Positions 35,901 through 45,051 of a stretch of DNA of 64,000 bases are shown here, in pieces; positions within the stretch are counted from its first letter, which is position 1, and every line of letters begins with the position of its first letter. Origin of the DNA: CALODL01 sp942492115 (lineage in GTDB: Bacteria; Planctomycetota; Phycisphaerae; UBA1845; CAIVHJ01); assembly GCA_942492115.1 (NCBI GenBank), contig CALODL010000024.1:124001-188000 (forward strand). The letters are read 5' to 3'. The translations under genes were made by a program, and so were the position numbers. The notes beneath the pieces are model-generated. The model saw only the letters and a program-made list of their open reading frames with translations, was not told the DNA's origin and ran no database searches.

Positions 35901-38900
35901 GTTTGTCGCTCACCCTGCCAGGTCTCGGCATTGATGCCTCGACCGTCTGTCCGCGACTTCCCGATTGGAGCCCGGTCCTTCGTAAGCACGCCCAACGAAG
36001 GAACCGAGATATCCACAAGTTGAAGATCACCACGACGTCCACCTGTGACGCCGAGATGCAGTTGAAACCCGCGGAGGTCGGCGAGATCACTGCCGAGGTA
36101 CACCTCAACCTCAAGCAGGTCTCCCGGCCCGACCTCCGCGCGGTCGGCTCGAAGCCATAAGGAAGCATGCCCGACGGTGACCGGCGACCCAATCACCGGC
36201 GCGGGACCACCATCAGCAGGACAACTGCATGATGTAAGTCCACCAAATGCGTTCAGGGCGGCGAAGGCATCGTTGCCGTCGCACACACCATCGGGATTGC
36301 AATCCCCGAACTGTCCGCCGGCATCCACATTGAAAGCGACCGGTGGGGCGCTCTCGCACATGTAGGATCCCCCCAGAGGATCCATGTCGGCGAAACAGTT
36401 CAGGGCGTGAAAACGATCGTTGCCATCGGCAGTGCCGTCTGGCGGACAGGCACCGAATTGCCCACCCATGTCGGCGAACACGACATCGGTTCCCGCGCAT
36501 GCGCCGTCCGTGCATGCCCACCATGTACAGTTGTCATCCCGGATGCCGTTACTATCGAGATCGGCGCAATCGGCCAGCATATCGCACGCCGCACATGGCA
36601 AAGCCACGATGGACACATCGTCGATCGCCGCTTCTGGAATGGCAACGTTCGGGCAGTCGACGATTGTGAAACGCAAGCGTACCGACCCCGTCGGCGGAAT
36701 GACTTCGCTGACTCGAAAGCTGTGTTCGACCCACTGGGCCCCGCTGCTGTGCACGGTTTCGGCAACCGCCCACGACGAACCGCCGTCCCCGGAGACCTCG
36801 ACCTGCATCACGGACTCGGCACCTGCTGAGAACAGGATGCTGTAGAACCATCTGGCGTAGCTGATCTCGACATCCGCACCGCCGGTTACGACGATGGGTG
36901 ACAGCAATTGGAACGGGCCTCCGTCAATGTCGGCAGTGAACCACGTGCCCCCCACCGGACCCTGGCCACTCACGTAACAGCTGCTCCCGCCGGGCGTATG
37001 ATCGTCTTCCGGAGCGAAGGCGGTACCCAGCGGATCGACGCGTTGCCACGCACCGGTCGCCGTGCCATCGAAACACGCCTGGCTGAGCACGGTCCAACCC
37101 GATGATGCTTCGAAGTCGTCTTCGAACAACACAGTGCGGCCCGAAGCCACGTCGGCGCGATACGCAGTAAGCGGCGCGCCGGGCGGGTCCACAACGGTCA
37201 AGCCGGTCACTGTTTCGATCTCGACGTAGTAAGACACCGTCGAACCGCAATCCGCAACCGGAATGGACGCTTCGTACAGATTGCCGCCGAGTGCAACCAT
37301 CGGCAAACCAACGAATGAACCGCCATCCGCGACGTCGACACCGACGTACAATGTCGCCGTGCGTTCGACCGGCATGTCACACTGTGCATCAATGTGGACC
37401 GTCACGATGGCCCCGGCGTCGATGTCGATATAATCCGGCCGGCCATTGGGATAATTGAAGGTCAGTCGTTCTTCGACCGTCCGAATGACGTGCAGACCGC
37501 TGTTGATGTCGCTGATTACGACAATTCCGTCATCGCGAAACGGATAAACACCCCAGGCACCCACGAATGAACCGAATGGAGTGTTATAGTAGCTGTTATA
37601 CGACCCGACCTCGATCAATCGGGCGCCTGCAGTATCGATATCAAAAATTCGCAAACCGGCTTCATGCCACGTTGCGTAGACCCGTTCGCCGTCGACGACG
37701 ACATGATGAGCGCTGATGGCGGTCGTCGTAGGCAGAGCCACGGTTTGGCGCAACACGACGTCGACACCACCGCCATCGGGCACGATCTCATACAGTTGCA
37801 CAGGGCCACCCGAACGCAACTCGGTGGCGACAACCCATTGCCCGTCTGCAGTCGGCCACACACTGTGCGTCGCGGCCTGGGGTGGCCCGGCCCCGAGCAA
37901 CACGGGCGGCGTGTTGGCAATATCACTGACATCAAATATCCAGACCCCATCGTTCCCCGCCGCAACATAGGCGACGCCGTCCGCGACGACGACATCCTCG
38001 ACGAAACTGGAACCGGCGTTGACGGTCCACAGGGCCGAAGAGATCGCCGCCGGGGCAGCGTCCGGGTCAAAGGTGGAGAGATCGACGACGGCCAGATCAG
38101 CCGTAGTGCCGTTGGCCAGGTACAGGTATTCGTTGTCAATGAACAGATTACGCACGTCGTTGAAGCCCGGCACGGTCACCCATGTCAAGTGGACCGGACT
38201 CGCTGGATCACGGACATCGACGATTTCAACACCATCGAAACCGTCGAGATGCAGAGCAATGAACAGCAGGCCGTTCGCGACTTTGACATCCTCGGTCGAG
38301 GCGCCCATATTGGGCGCAGGAACGCTCCACTCCAGAAAACGCTGCGGATCGAATGGGTCACTGATGTCAAAGAAGTGAACTTTGTTGTCCAGCACCTGCC
38401 CCTGATAGACGATGTCTCCATCGACCCACACATCTGCGAACGAACCATTCTCCGTGTACGTCCCGGCATCGACATCCCAATGACCCACGGGAGCGCTCGA
38501 CACCGCGGCCCCTGCGGGGAAAGCATCGAGCGAGACCGTCAGTTGACCGGTCCCGACGATCCCATTCCAGCCCGCCACACGAATGTAGTAGCAGTGGCCC
38601 TGCTCGACCGGAATCGTGACCGTCCCAGGCCCGCCTCCAATTCCGCACGTGTCATCGCCACAGGCCAGCAATGTTGAACTGTCGGTCGGGCAACTGCAGC
38701 TTGCGCCGCCATCGTAGACGGCCAGGACACCATCGTAGAGCGTTCCGGTGCATTGACTGACCGTAAGGAATCCGCACGACGGCGACGTGTAAGAAAACCA
38801 CTGGTCTGCACCAACGGGAATGGCCCCGGCCTCGCAGGTCTCGGAGGCCGGTCCATCGGTCGTGGCACACGTGTTGTCAGTGGGCACGGCGACTTGTTCG

Positions 38901-40930
38901 AGATCCGGCAACACCTCGGCCGTCGAGCAGTCGTCGTTGCTCAATGCGACACAGGGTACGTCGACACAAGCTGTCATGGCGCCTGAAAACGTTCCGCCCG
39001 ATCCGCCACAGTCGCCTGCGAGCGTCTCAACGCACGTTCCGCACACACAGCATGCGCCAATGCATTCGTCCGGTACACCGTCGATGTCATCATCGTCGGA
39101 GGTGCCCGCTGCGATGTCACACTCATCGGGCACGCCGTTCATGTTGCAGTCAAAGCTGATTCCGCCGGCGGCGACATCGCAACCGTCGATGATGCCATTG
39201 CTGTTACAGTCGTCCCCCAATTCGCATTCGTCGGGCACGTCGTTCCGATCGCAATCAACGCTGGTTCCAGAACCAATATCACAGATGTCCTGAATTCCGT
39301 TGGCATTACAATCCGCGTCGGACTCGCACTCGTCGGGAACCAGGTTGGTGTTGCAATCGTCGCTGGTCAGTGCCGCAACGTCACAAATATCCTGAACAGC
39401 ATTGGTGTTGCAGTCGAGATCTGGTTCGCACTCGTCGGGAATGCCGTTGATATTGCAGTCACCGCTGGTCGCGGCCGTAATGTCGGCATCGTCGCCTACG
39501 CCGTTCGAATTGCAGTCGGAGGTCAGGCGAACGAAGTAGACGTCCTGCTCACCATTGAAGGTCGCTGCGTACGCCAGATAGGCGCCGTCGTTGAACGACA
39601 CCATGTCATAGTAATCGCCCAGCTTGTTCTGCTGTGGATAGCCGAGAAAGTGATTGAACGCCGGGGTCACGACTTCCGGAGACGCCCAGGTCATCCCGGC
39701 ATCGAGTGAATACGTGTAGAACAACTCAGAGAACGTCGGCGTAGCAGGGGTTGCATCGTTGCGCGTATCGTTCCATACAACATCGATGCGACCATTCGGC
39801 GCCACCGCGATCGTGCCGAACCACTGGTAGCCACCCAGGGCATCCTGATTGAGACGCTGCGGTGCCTCGAAACTGATGGCCCGCGTGGTGCTACGGGCAA
39901 ACATTACATCGCTCGGGTCGCTCACACTCAAACGCCCCAGAGACCCCAGGACGTATACGTTGCCCCGTGAAGGACCCGTGGAGTGATCCACGGCAACCTG
40001 GACCTGCCCGATGAGTCCGCCCGGGTTGGGCCCGGCGGAAAAGCCGCGGAACCCGTCGAGGTCAACCTCAGTCGTGACCTCGAAGAACGGCGCGGGATCG
40101 GACGGACTGCTCGAGCGCGCCACGAAGATTCTCTGCGGAAAGCCGGCAAAGAATTCGTTGCCGACGGTATAGACCTCTCCGTCGGGGCCGACATCGAGCG
40201 TACCCGCGAATTGGTCGACAGGCAGTTGCACCGGTGGCAACCATGTCAAGCCGCCGTCGGTCGAGTGCGTGAAGGTCGCCGGCGCGCAGCATCCAGCCTG
40301 TGGATTGGGGCTCCACTGTATGTAGATCGTGCCATCAGCAGGACCGCCCGTGCGGTCGATGGCCACCCAGGCCTTGTCGCCCCCCGTCCCGTAGACATCC
40401 TGAGGCCAGGTCATACCGCCATCGGTCGACTTGTACATGTAGCAGGCAAACAACCCGGGGCCACGGTTGGGCTGAAGTGAGTAATAATAGAAGTTGCCCG
40501 CACTGTCGGCCTCGAGCACCGGATCACTGGCAAACTCCCCTGGACGGATGACACCCGGAAACGTCCAGGTCTCCCCCCGATCCGTGCTGTGTGCGACGCC
40601 GGACTGGCGGAAGGCGTTGGTCACCGTGCTGAAGTCACGCCACCCGATGGCCATGATCGCAGTATTCGTCGGATCGACAGCAATCGATGGCTCGTTGGCC
40701 GCATCGCCCAGGATATTGACCCCGAAGTTGTCCACGTTCACCTGGTAACTGACAAACCGCCCGTGAACGATCGCCGCCGGGCCGCCACCGGCCGCCGCCG
40801 GGGCTTCGGGAATGACTTCAGGCGGAGGTACCGCCTCCTCGAAGTGGCCCGGGTTCTGACGGATGTCTTCGCCACTGACCGCCGTCGTGCAAATCGCAAT
40901 CAAGGCCAGCAGCCTTGAACATCTCATCAT
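35894..40930 (-). CDS. Giant exported BNR/LVIVD surface protein with dockerin-like repeats and cohesin-like end
   Basis: 1,678 residues to the stop. A Sec signal is followed by BNR-type sialidase-like blades (STDRGETWTF, STDGGMTW, STDGGLTW; about 60-470). Then come nine DCNxNGxPDEC-type calcium-binding units (about 472-620), GACCVCGTC, a PPC-like domain, LVIVD-type blades (about 830-1165), a jelly-roll-like region, two dockerin-like GDxNxDGxxDGNDxFxALN segments (about 1458-1580) and a cohesin-like start (about 1588 on). The module ends in a different frame (35578-35900). Cell-surface or extracellular. The ligand is unknown. Confidence 0.9.
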   Translation of the reverse strand: MMRCSRLLALIAICTTAVSGEDIRQNPGHFEEAVPPPEVIPEAPAAAGGGPAAIVHGRFVSYQVNVDNFGVNILGDAANEPSIAVDPTNTAIMAIGWRDFSTVTNAFRQSGVAHSTDRGETWTFPGVIRPGEFASDPVLEADSAGNFYYYSLQPNRGPGLFACYMYKSTDGGMTWPQDVYGTGGDKAWVAIDRTGGPADGTIYIQWSPNPQAGCCAPATFTHSTDGGLTWLPPVQLPVDQFAGTLDVGPDGEVYTVGNEFFAGFPQRIFVARSSSPSDPAPFFEVTTEVDLDGFRGFSAGPNPGGLIGQVQVAVDHSTGPSRGNVYVLGSLGRLSVSDPSDVMFARSTTRAISFEAPQRLNQDALGGYQWFGTIAVAPNGRIDVVWNDTRNDATPATPTFSELFYTYSLDAGMTWASPEVVTPAFNHFLGYPQQNKLGDYYDMVSFNDGAYLAYAATFNGEQDVYFVRLTSDCNSNGVGDDADITAATSGDCNINGIPDECEPDLDCNTNAVQDICDVAALTSDDCNTNLVPDECESDADCNANGIQDICDIGSGTSVDCDRNDVPDECELGDDCNSNGIIDGCDVAAGGISFDCNMNGVPDECDIAAGTSDDDDIDGVPDECIGACCVCGTCVETLAGDCGGSGGTFSGAMTACVDVPCVALSNDDCSTAEVLPDLEQVAVPTDNTCATTDGPASETCEAGAIPVGADQWFSYTSPSCGFLTVSQCTGTLYDGVLAVYDGGASCSCPTDSSTLLACGDDTCGIGGGPGTVTIPVEQGHCYYIRVAGWNGIVGTGQLTVSLDAFPAGAAVSSAPVGHWDVDAGTYTENGSFADVWVDGDIVYQGQVLDNKVHFFDISDPFDPQRFLEWSVPAPNMGASTEDVKVANGLLFIALHLDGFDGVEIVDVRDPASPVHLTWVTVPGFNDVRNLFIDNEYLYLANGTTADLAVVDLSTFDPDAAPAAISSALWTVNAGSSFVEDVVVADGVAYVAAGNDGVWIFDVSDIANTPPVLLGAGPPQAATHSVWPTADGQWVVATELRSGGPVQLYEIVPDGGGVDVVLRQTVALPTTTAISAHHVVVDGERVYATWHEAGLRIFDIDTAGARLIEVGSYNSYYNTPFGSFVGAWGVYPFRDDGIVVISDINSGLHVIRTVEERLTFNYPNGRPDYIDIDAGAIVTVHIDAQCDMPVERTATLYVGVDVADGGSFVGLPMVALGGNLYEASIPVADCGSTVSYYVEIETVTGLTVVDPPGAPLTAYRADVASGRTVLFEDDFEASSGWTVLSQACFDGTATGAWQRVDPLGTAFAPEDDHTPGGSSCYVSGQGPVGGTWFTADIDGGPFQLLSPIVVTGGADVEISYARWFYSILFSAGAESVMQVEVSGDGGSSWAVAETVHSSGAQWVEHSFRVSEVIPPTGSVRLRFTIVDCPNVAIPEAAIDDVSIVALPCAACDMLADCADLDSNGIRDDNCTWWACTDGACAGTDVVFADMGGQFGACPPDGTADGNDRFHALNCFADMDPLGGSYMCESAPPVAFNVDAGGQFGDCNPDGVCDGNDAFAALNAFGGLTSCSCPADGGPAPVIGSPVTVGHASLWLRADRAEVGPGDLLEVEVYLGSDLADLRGFQLHLGVTGGRRGDLQLVDISVPSLGVLTKDRAPIGKSRTDGRGINAETWQGERQTL

Positions 40931-41144
40931 TAGAAAACTCCCACCAGCCAGCCCGCGCGCACGAATCCCTGCCGTTGGTTTTTTCAGAACGGCTTCGAGA
41001 CGATCGACTTAGGTAGCGATTAAAAGCCCCACGGACTCTCTAATATACGGACGTTGTGTCCGTTTCAGTCTTGTCCCGTCATGACCACACCGCGAGAATG
41101 CAATTTGAAACCCGACAAAGAGAATCAAAAAATAAGAGTCCACC

Positions 41145-41696
41145 GTGCAACCACTCGCTCAACCCAATCAATTGCTCGACGCCGTCCGCAGCGGAGCGCG
41201 CAGTTCCGTCGATGAACTGTGGCCAATGGTCTACAGCCAGCTCCGCCAACGGGCCGCCGACTTCCTGCGCGGAGAGCGTGCCGATCACACCCTGGATCCA
41301 ACAGCCCTCGTCCATGAGGCGTATGTCCGACTGATCGATCAGCGCTCCCTGGGTTGCGATCGGGCCGAGTTCTTTGCAGTGGCATCCAAAATCATGCGAC
41401 GGGTCCTGGTGGATCACGCCCGGCGCAAGCGTGCACGCAAACGCAGCGGTCAGCGATCATCACTCGACATCACACTTGCTGCATTCGAAGAGCAGGTCGA
41501 CCTGGTCGCCCTCGATGACGCGTTGCAACAGCTGGCCGAAATCGACGAGCGGAAAGCCCGGCTGGTCGAAATGAGGTTCTTCTCAGGCCTGACCTTCGTG
41601 GAAATCGCGCGACTGTGGAACGTCTCATCACGGACCATCGAACGCGAGTGGACGCTCGCCCGCGCCTGGCTTCGACGAAAGGTCGGTCATCCATAG
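41145..41696 (+). CDS. ECF-type RNA polymerase sigma factor
   Basis: 183 residues from GTG 41145. Region 2 is LWPMVYSQLRQRAADFLRGER, LDPTALVHEAYVRLID, and EFFAVASKIMRRVLVDHARRKR. Region 4 is LVEMRFFSGLTFVEIARLWNVSSRTIEREWTLARAWL. This is the planctomycete-type ECF subfamily (TIGR02999-like) that usually precedes Ser/Thr kinases. The kinase gene starts 10 nt downstream. Activity is probably controlled by that kinase (known pattern for this class). Confidence 0.94.
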   Translation: MQPLAQPNQLLDAVRSGARSSVDELWPMVYSQLRQRAADFLRGERADHTLDPTALVHEAYVRLIDQRSLGCDRAEFFAVASKIMRRVLVDHARRKRARKRSGQRSSLDITLAAFEEQVDLVALDDALQQLAEIDERKARLVEMRFFSGLTFVEIARLWNVSSRTIEREWTLARAWLRRKVGHP

Positions 41697-41706
41697 GACA
41701 CCCTGC

Positions 41707-44322
41707 GTGGTACGTAAACCCGGACCATCCGAGCACTGGCAACGCGTTGAGACACTGTTTCACCAAGCCCTCGATCGTCCACGAGCCGACCGCCAGTCCT
41801 ACCTCGAGGACATGTGCTCGAACGAGCCATTGCTCCTCGCCGAAGTCGGAGCCTTACTCGAAGCCCACGCCGCCGACGGGTCATTCATCGAGCCGCCGAC
41901 TGTTGCCATCGCCGCTGAACGGCGGATCGAGAACCATCAACTCCCCGACAGCGTTGGCGGATTCCGCATCATCCGGCAAGTGGCCTCGGGGGGCATGGGT
42001 ACGGTCTACGAGGCCGAGCAGCTCGAGCCACGCCGCACGGTAGCCCTGAAGGTCCTGCGCAATCTCGGTCCATCAACTGAGAGCCTGCGGCGTTTTCGTC
42101 ACGAATGCCAGATTCTCGCCCGTCTCAAACACCCGGGGATTGCTCAGATTTACGCGGCGGGAACCGCGCGCGAAGGCGGGCGGGCGCTGCCCTATTTCGC
42201 GATGGAGTACATCCCCGGCGCGCAGGCCATCGACGCGTACGCCAACGATCGCCGGGTTTCTACGCGGGATCGCCTCAACCTGTTCATTACCGCGTGTGAT
42301 GCGGTGCAGTATGGTCATCAGCTCGGGATCATCCATCGTGATCTCAAGCCAGCCAATATTCTCGTAGGTGATTCCGGACGCCCCAAGGTCATCGACTTCG
42401 GTGTTGCACGGGTCACTGCACCTGATGCGGCTCAAACAACCCTGCATACCCAAACGGGCCAGCTCATCGGAACGCTGACCTATATGAGTCCCGAACAATG
42501 CGATCCACACGCTCAGGCCATTGATACGCGCAGTGATGTGTATGCCCTCGGTATCGTACTGTACAAGCTGTTGTGTGATGAGTTGCCCTACGACGTGCGG
42601 CAACAATCGCTGCTGGAAGCCACGCGCATCATCAAGCACGTGCCTCCGCGCAAGCCATCCCTCGTAGACAACGCCCTGCGTGGTGATCTCGAGACCATCA
42701 TGCTCAAAGCTCTGGCCAAGGACCCGGCAGAGCGATACCAGACGGTCGCCGATCTCGCGCGTGATCTGCGGTGCTTCCTGAATCGCGAACCGATTCAGGC
42801 GCGGCCAGCGAGCATGACCTACCATTTGCGCATGTTCGCTCGGCGCAATCGCACGATGGTCGCGGCAATGGCCATCGCCGCGGCGACACTCGTGCTGGGC
42901 GCGGCATTCAGCACCCTGTTCGCCGTACGGGCCATGCGCGCTGCCCATGGCGAATCACTCCATCGCGCCAAGGCTGAACAAATCAAGGACTTCCTGCAGG
43001 ATGTCATGATTTCAGCCAGCCCCTACCGCACGGGGCAGAACGTCACCATCATGGATTTGCTCGAGGAAGCATCACGGCGTGCCCGGCTCGAACTGCGAGA
43101 TCAACCGGAAGCCGAGGCTGATGTGCGCTATACCATCGCACGGACCTACGCTGGATTGTGGATGTGGGATCGTGTTGATCACGAAGTACGCCAGGCCCTC
43201 GAACTGTACCGCCACCACACCGAGACCACGCCAGACAAACTGGCTGCCAGTCTGACCCTGCTGGGCCGGGCATGTTCGTTCTTGAACAAGCCCGAATCGC
43301 GCTCTCTGCATCTCGAAGCCATCGGCCTGCTGCGCAGAGAACATGGCGATGTGCATCCCAAGATTGCCGAGGCGACCGGCAACCTTGCTTTTGCCCACTG
43401 GGACGGCAGTCGCCGAAACGAGTGGACCACGGCGGATGCGCTCTACCGCCAGGCCATCGATCTGTATGACCGCAGCGACAGCCTGCTGTCGCGCGATGCC
43501 GCGCGCAACTACTACAGTTATGCAGCCATGCTCACGGCACGACGGCGCTACGATGAAGCGGAGAAGTGGCTCCGTCGCTCCCTCGATATCTATCGCCGAC
43601 TGCCCCCCGGAACGGATTCCTACATGTTCGAGGCGACCAACAACCTGGGCCGGCTGTTAATGGAACGCGGCAAGGTGGCCGAGGCTGAAGCGCTCATGCG
43701 CGAAGCCGTGGCCATGAACCCCGAGGGCTTCAAACCCCTCCGGGTCAGTGACACGTACTGGAAACTCGCTGGATTGTGCCACGGCCGCTACGAGCACACG
43801 GAAGCCAACGCGTTCTACCGCCAGGCCCTCGCGGCCGAATGTCGCGGTCGTGCGCTGCATCAGCCGGAGCAGGCCGATGAACTCAACGCAATTGCCGACT
43901 CATTGACCTCGGACGTCATCGCCGATTGCGTCGGGCGCCCCTACGCCCAGGCCCTGGGCCTGTTGCATCACAGCGGACATCAGGATGTCAGATGGAAAGT
44001 ACTGGCGCACAACATCGCTGATATGCTGTACTACGAAGACCCCGCAGCGGCAGCCCAGGTCAGCTATTACGCCCTGACGATCGAGGATACGCGGCCGCGC
44101 GCCGCCGCCCTGCACGCGGACACGATGCACATCCTCGGAGCCAGTCTGTCGGCCACTGGCGAATGGGAAGAGGGCGAAGGCCTGATGCTCGAGAGTTATC
44201 CAGTCATCGAGTGCGAGCATGGCTCGGATAGTGCTTACGCCGCCGACGCGCGCCAGCGGCTGGCCGCCCACTACACGCGTCGTGGCATGCCAGAAATGGC
44301 CAGCGATTGGATCTGGGACTGA
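41707..44322 (+). CDS. Receptor-type Ser/Thr protein kinase with TPR tail
   Basis: 871 residues from GTG 41707. Cytosolic kinase domain: G-loop VASGGMGTVYEA (92-103), Lys115, HRDLKPAN (210-217), DFG 230-232, and the APE-like SPEQ. A membrane helix is near 378-405. The rest (about 420-860) is a TPR-like helical repeat array outside the membrane. The order ECF sigma factor then kinase is the usual module for phosphorylation-controlled sigma factors. The TPR part probably senses a peptide or protein ligand (inference). Confidence 0.93.
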   Translation: MVRKPGPSEHWQRVETLFHQALDRPRADRQSYLEDMCSNEPLLLAEVGALLEAHAADGSFIEPPTVAIAAERRIENHQLPDSVGGFRIIRQVASGGMGTVYEAEQLEPRRTVALKVLRNLGPSTESLRRFRHECQILARLKHPGIAQIYAAGTAREGGRALPYFAMEYIPGAQAIDAYANDRRVSTRDRLNLFITACDAVQYGHQLGIIHRDLKPANILVGDSGRPKVIDFGVARVTAPDAAQTTLHTQTGQLIGTLTYMSPEQCDPHAQAIDTRSDVYALGIVLYKLLCDELPYDVRQQSLLEATRIIKHVPPRKPSLVDNALRGDLETIMLKALAKDPAERYQTVADLARDLRCFLNREPIQARPASMTYHLRMFARRNRTMVAAMAIAAATLVLGAAFSTLFAVRAMRAAHGESLHRAKAEQIKDFLQDVMISASPYRTGQNVTIMDLLEEASRRARLELRDQPEAEADVRYTIARTYAGLWMWDRVDHEVRQALELYRHHTETTPDKLAASLTLLGRACSFLNKPESRSLHLEAIGLLRREHGDVHPKIAEATGNLAFAHWDGSRRNEWTTADALYRQAIDLYDRSDSLLSRDAARNYYSYAAMLTARRRYDEAEKWLRRSLDIYRRLPPGTDSYMFEATNNLGRLLMERGKVAEAEALMREAVAMNPEGFKPLRVSDTYWKLAGLCHGRYEHTEANAFYRQALAAECRGRALHQPEQADELNAIADSLTSDVIADCVGRPYAQALGLLHHSGHQDVRWKVLAHNIADMLYYEDPAAAAQVSYYALTIEDTRPRAAALHADTMHILGASLSATGEWEEGEGLMLESYPVIECEHGSDSAYAADARQRLAAHYTRRGMPEMASDWIWD

Positions 44323-44383
44323 GATCTCGCCAAGCCGTCCTGTTCAGACAGAGCCGAGAACGGAACACAACGGCTCCGGTGCG

Positions 44384-44788
44384 TCAGTGGGGTTCGACGA
44401 CGCTGACTGCGGCCAGCCACATGAGCGCCCATACGGCGCCGATGACCGCGCTCACGAATACGGCCCCATAGACATGGACGCTCGCCGCGGAAACAGGTCG
44501 TGGGCGATGCCCGACATGCATCAACTGCCGTGATACGCTGCACACCCACCTCCAATGCAGTGCGACGTGCACGCCGACCAGCGCCACCAGCCCCGCAGCC
44601 AACCCTGTGTGCACGTCACCCCACCCATGCCGCGTCAGCCCCCACAGGGTCTTACCCGGGCACCCGCCGAGACGCCCCCCGCTACCGGCTGGCAGAATGA
44701 AGCGTGTCATCATGCCCGTACACACCAAACCGAACAGCGCCGCGAGCGACACCACATCGATCCAGAAATTAATCGTGCTACGCCTCAT
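44384..44788 (-). CDS. DUF4405 four-helix membrane cytochrome-like protein
   Basis: 134 residues from ATG 44788 with GGAG upstream. Helices with LAALFGLVCTGMMTRFILP, HGWGDVHTGLAAGLVALVGVHVALHWRW and a last helix near VYGAVFVSAVIGAVWALMWL. The RHxWGxxH and HxxLHW motifs are the DUF4405 hallmark and are candidate heme b ligands. The family occurs in electron-transfer contexts including extracytosolic flavinylation systems. No flavinylation genes are visible here. It is convergent to the first kinase gene. Confidence 0.82.
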   Translation of the reverse strand: MRRSTINFWIDVVSLAALFGLVCTGMMTRFILPAGSGGRLGGCPGKTLWGLTRHGWGDVHTGLAAGLVALVGVHVALHWRWVCSVSRQLMHVGHRPRPVSAASVHVYGAVFVSAVIGAVWALMWLAAVSVVEPH

Positions 44789-45051
44789 GTCGTGCTCCAG
44801 TGCGCAAACAGCGAAACCCCCTCGAATACAAGCAGACGCCGTGCCACACCCGCAGCCCAGCCGACCGCGCGACGTCGCTGCGAACAAATACCCAGCAACT
44901 GAGGCAGACTGCGCCCACGGTGAGAATTGCACCGGACTTGTGCCGATGCCACCGCTTCCTCGCCCGCGAATCTCATACCTGATATGTTTAATACCGCACT
45001 CCATGCTCATCGAAACGTCTTGGGATGGAGCACCCATGACAAGGAGACCGG

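Noticed and set aside
41707..44322. Two-component or chemotaxis role for the TPR kinase
   Set aside because: The domain has all eukaryotic-type kinase motifs (HRDLKPAN, DFG), not histidine-kinase boxes.
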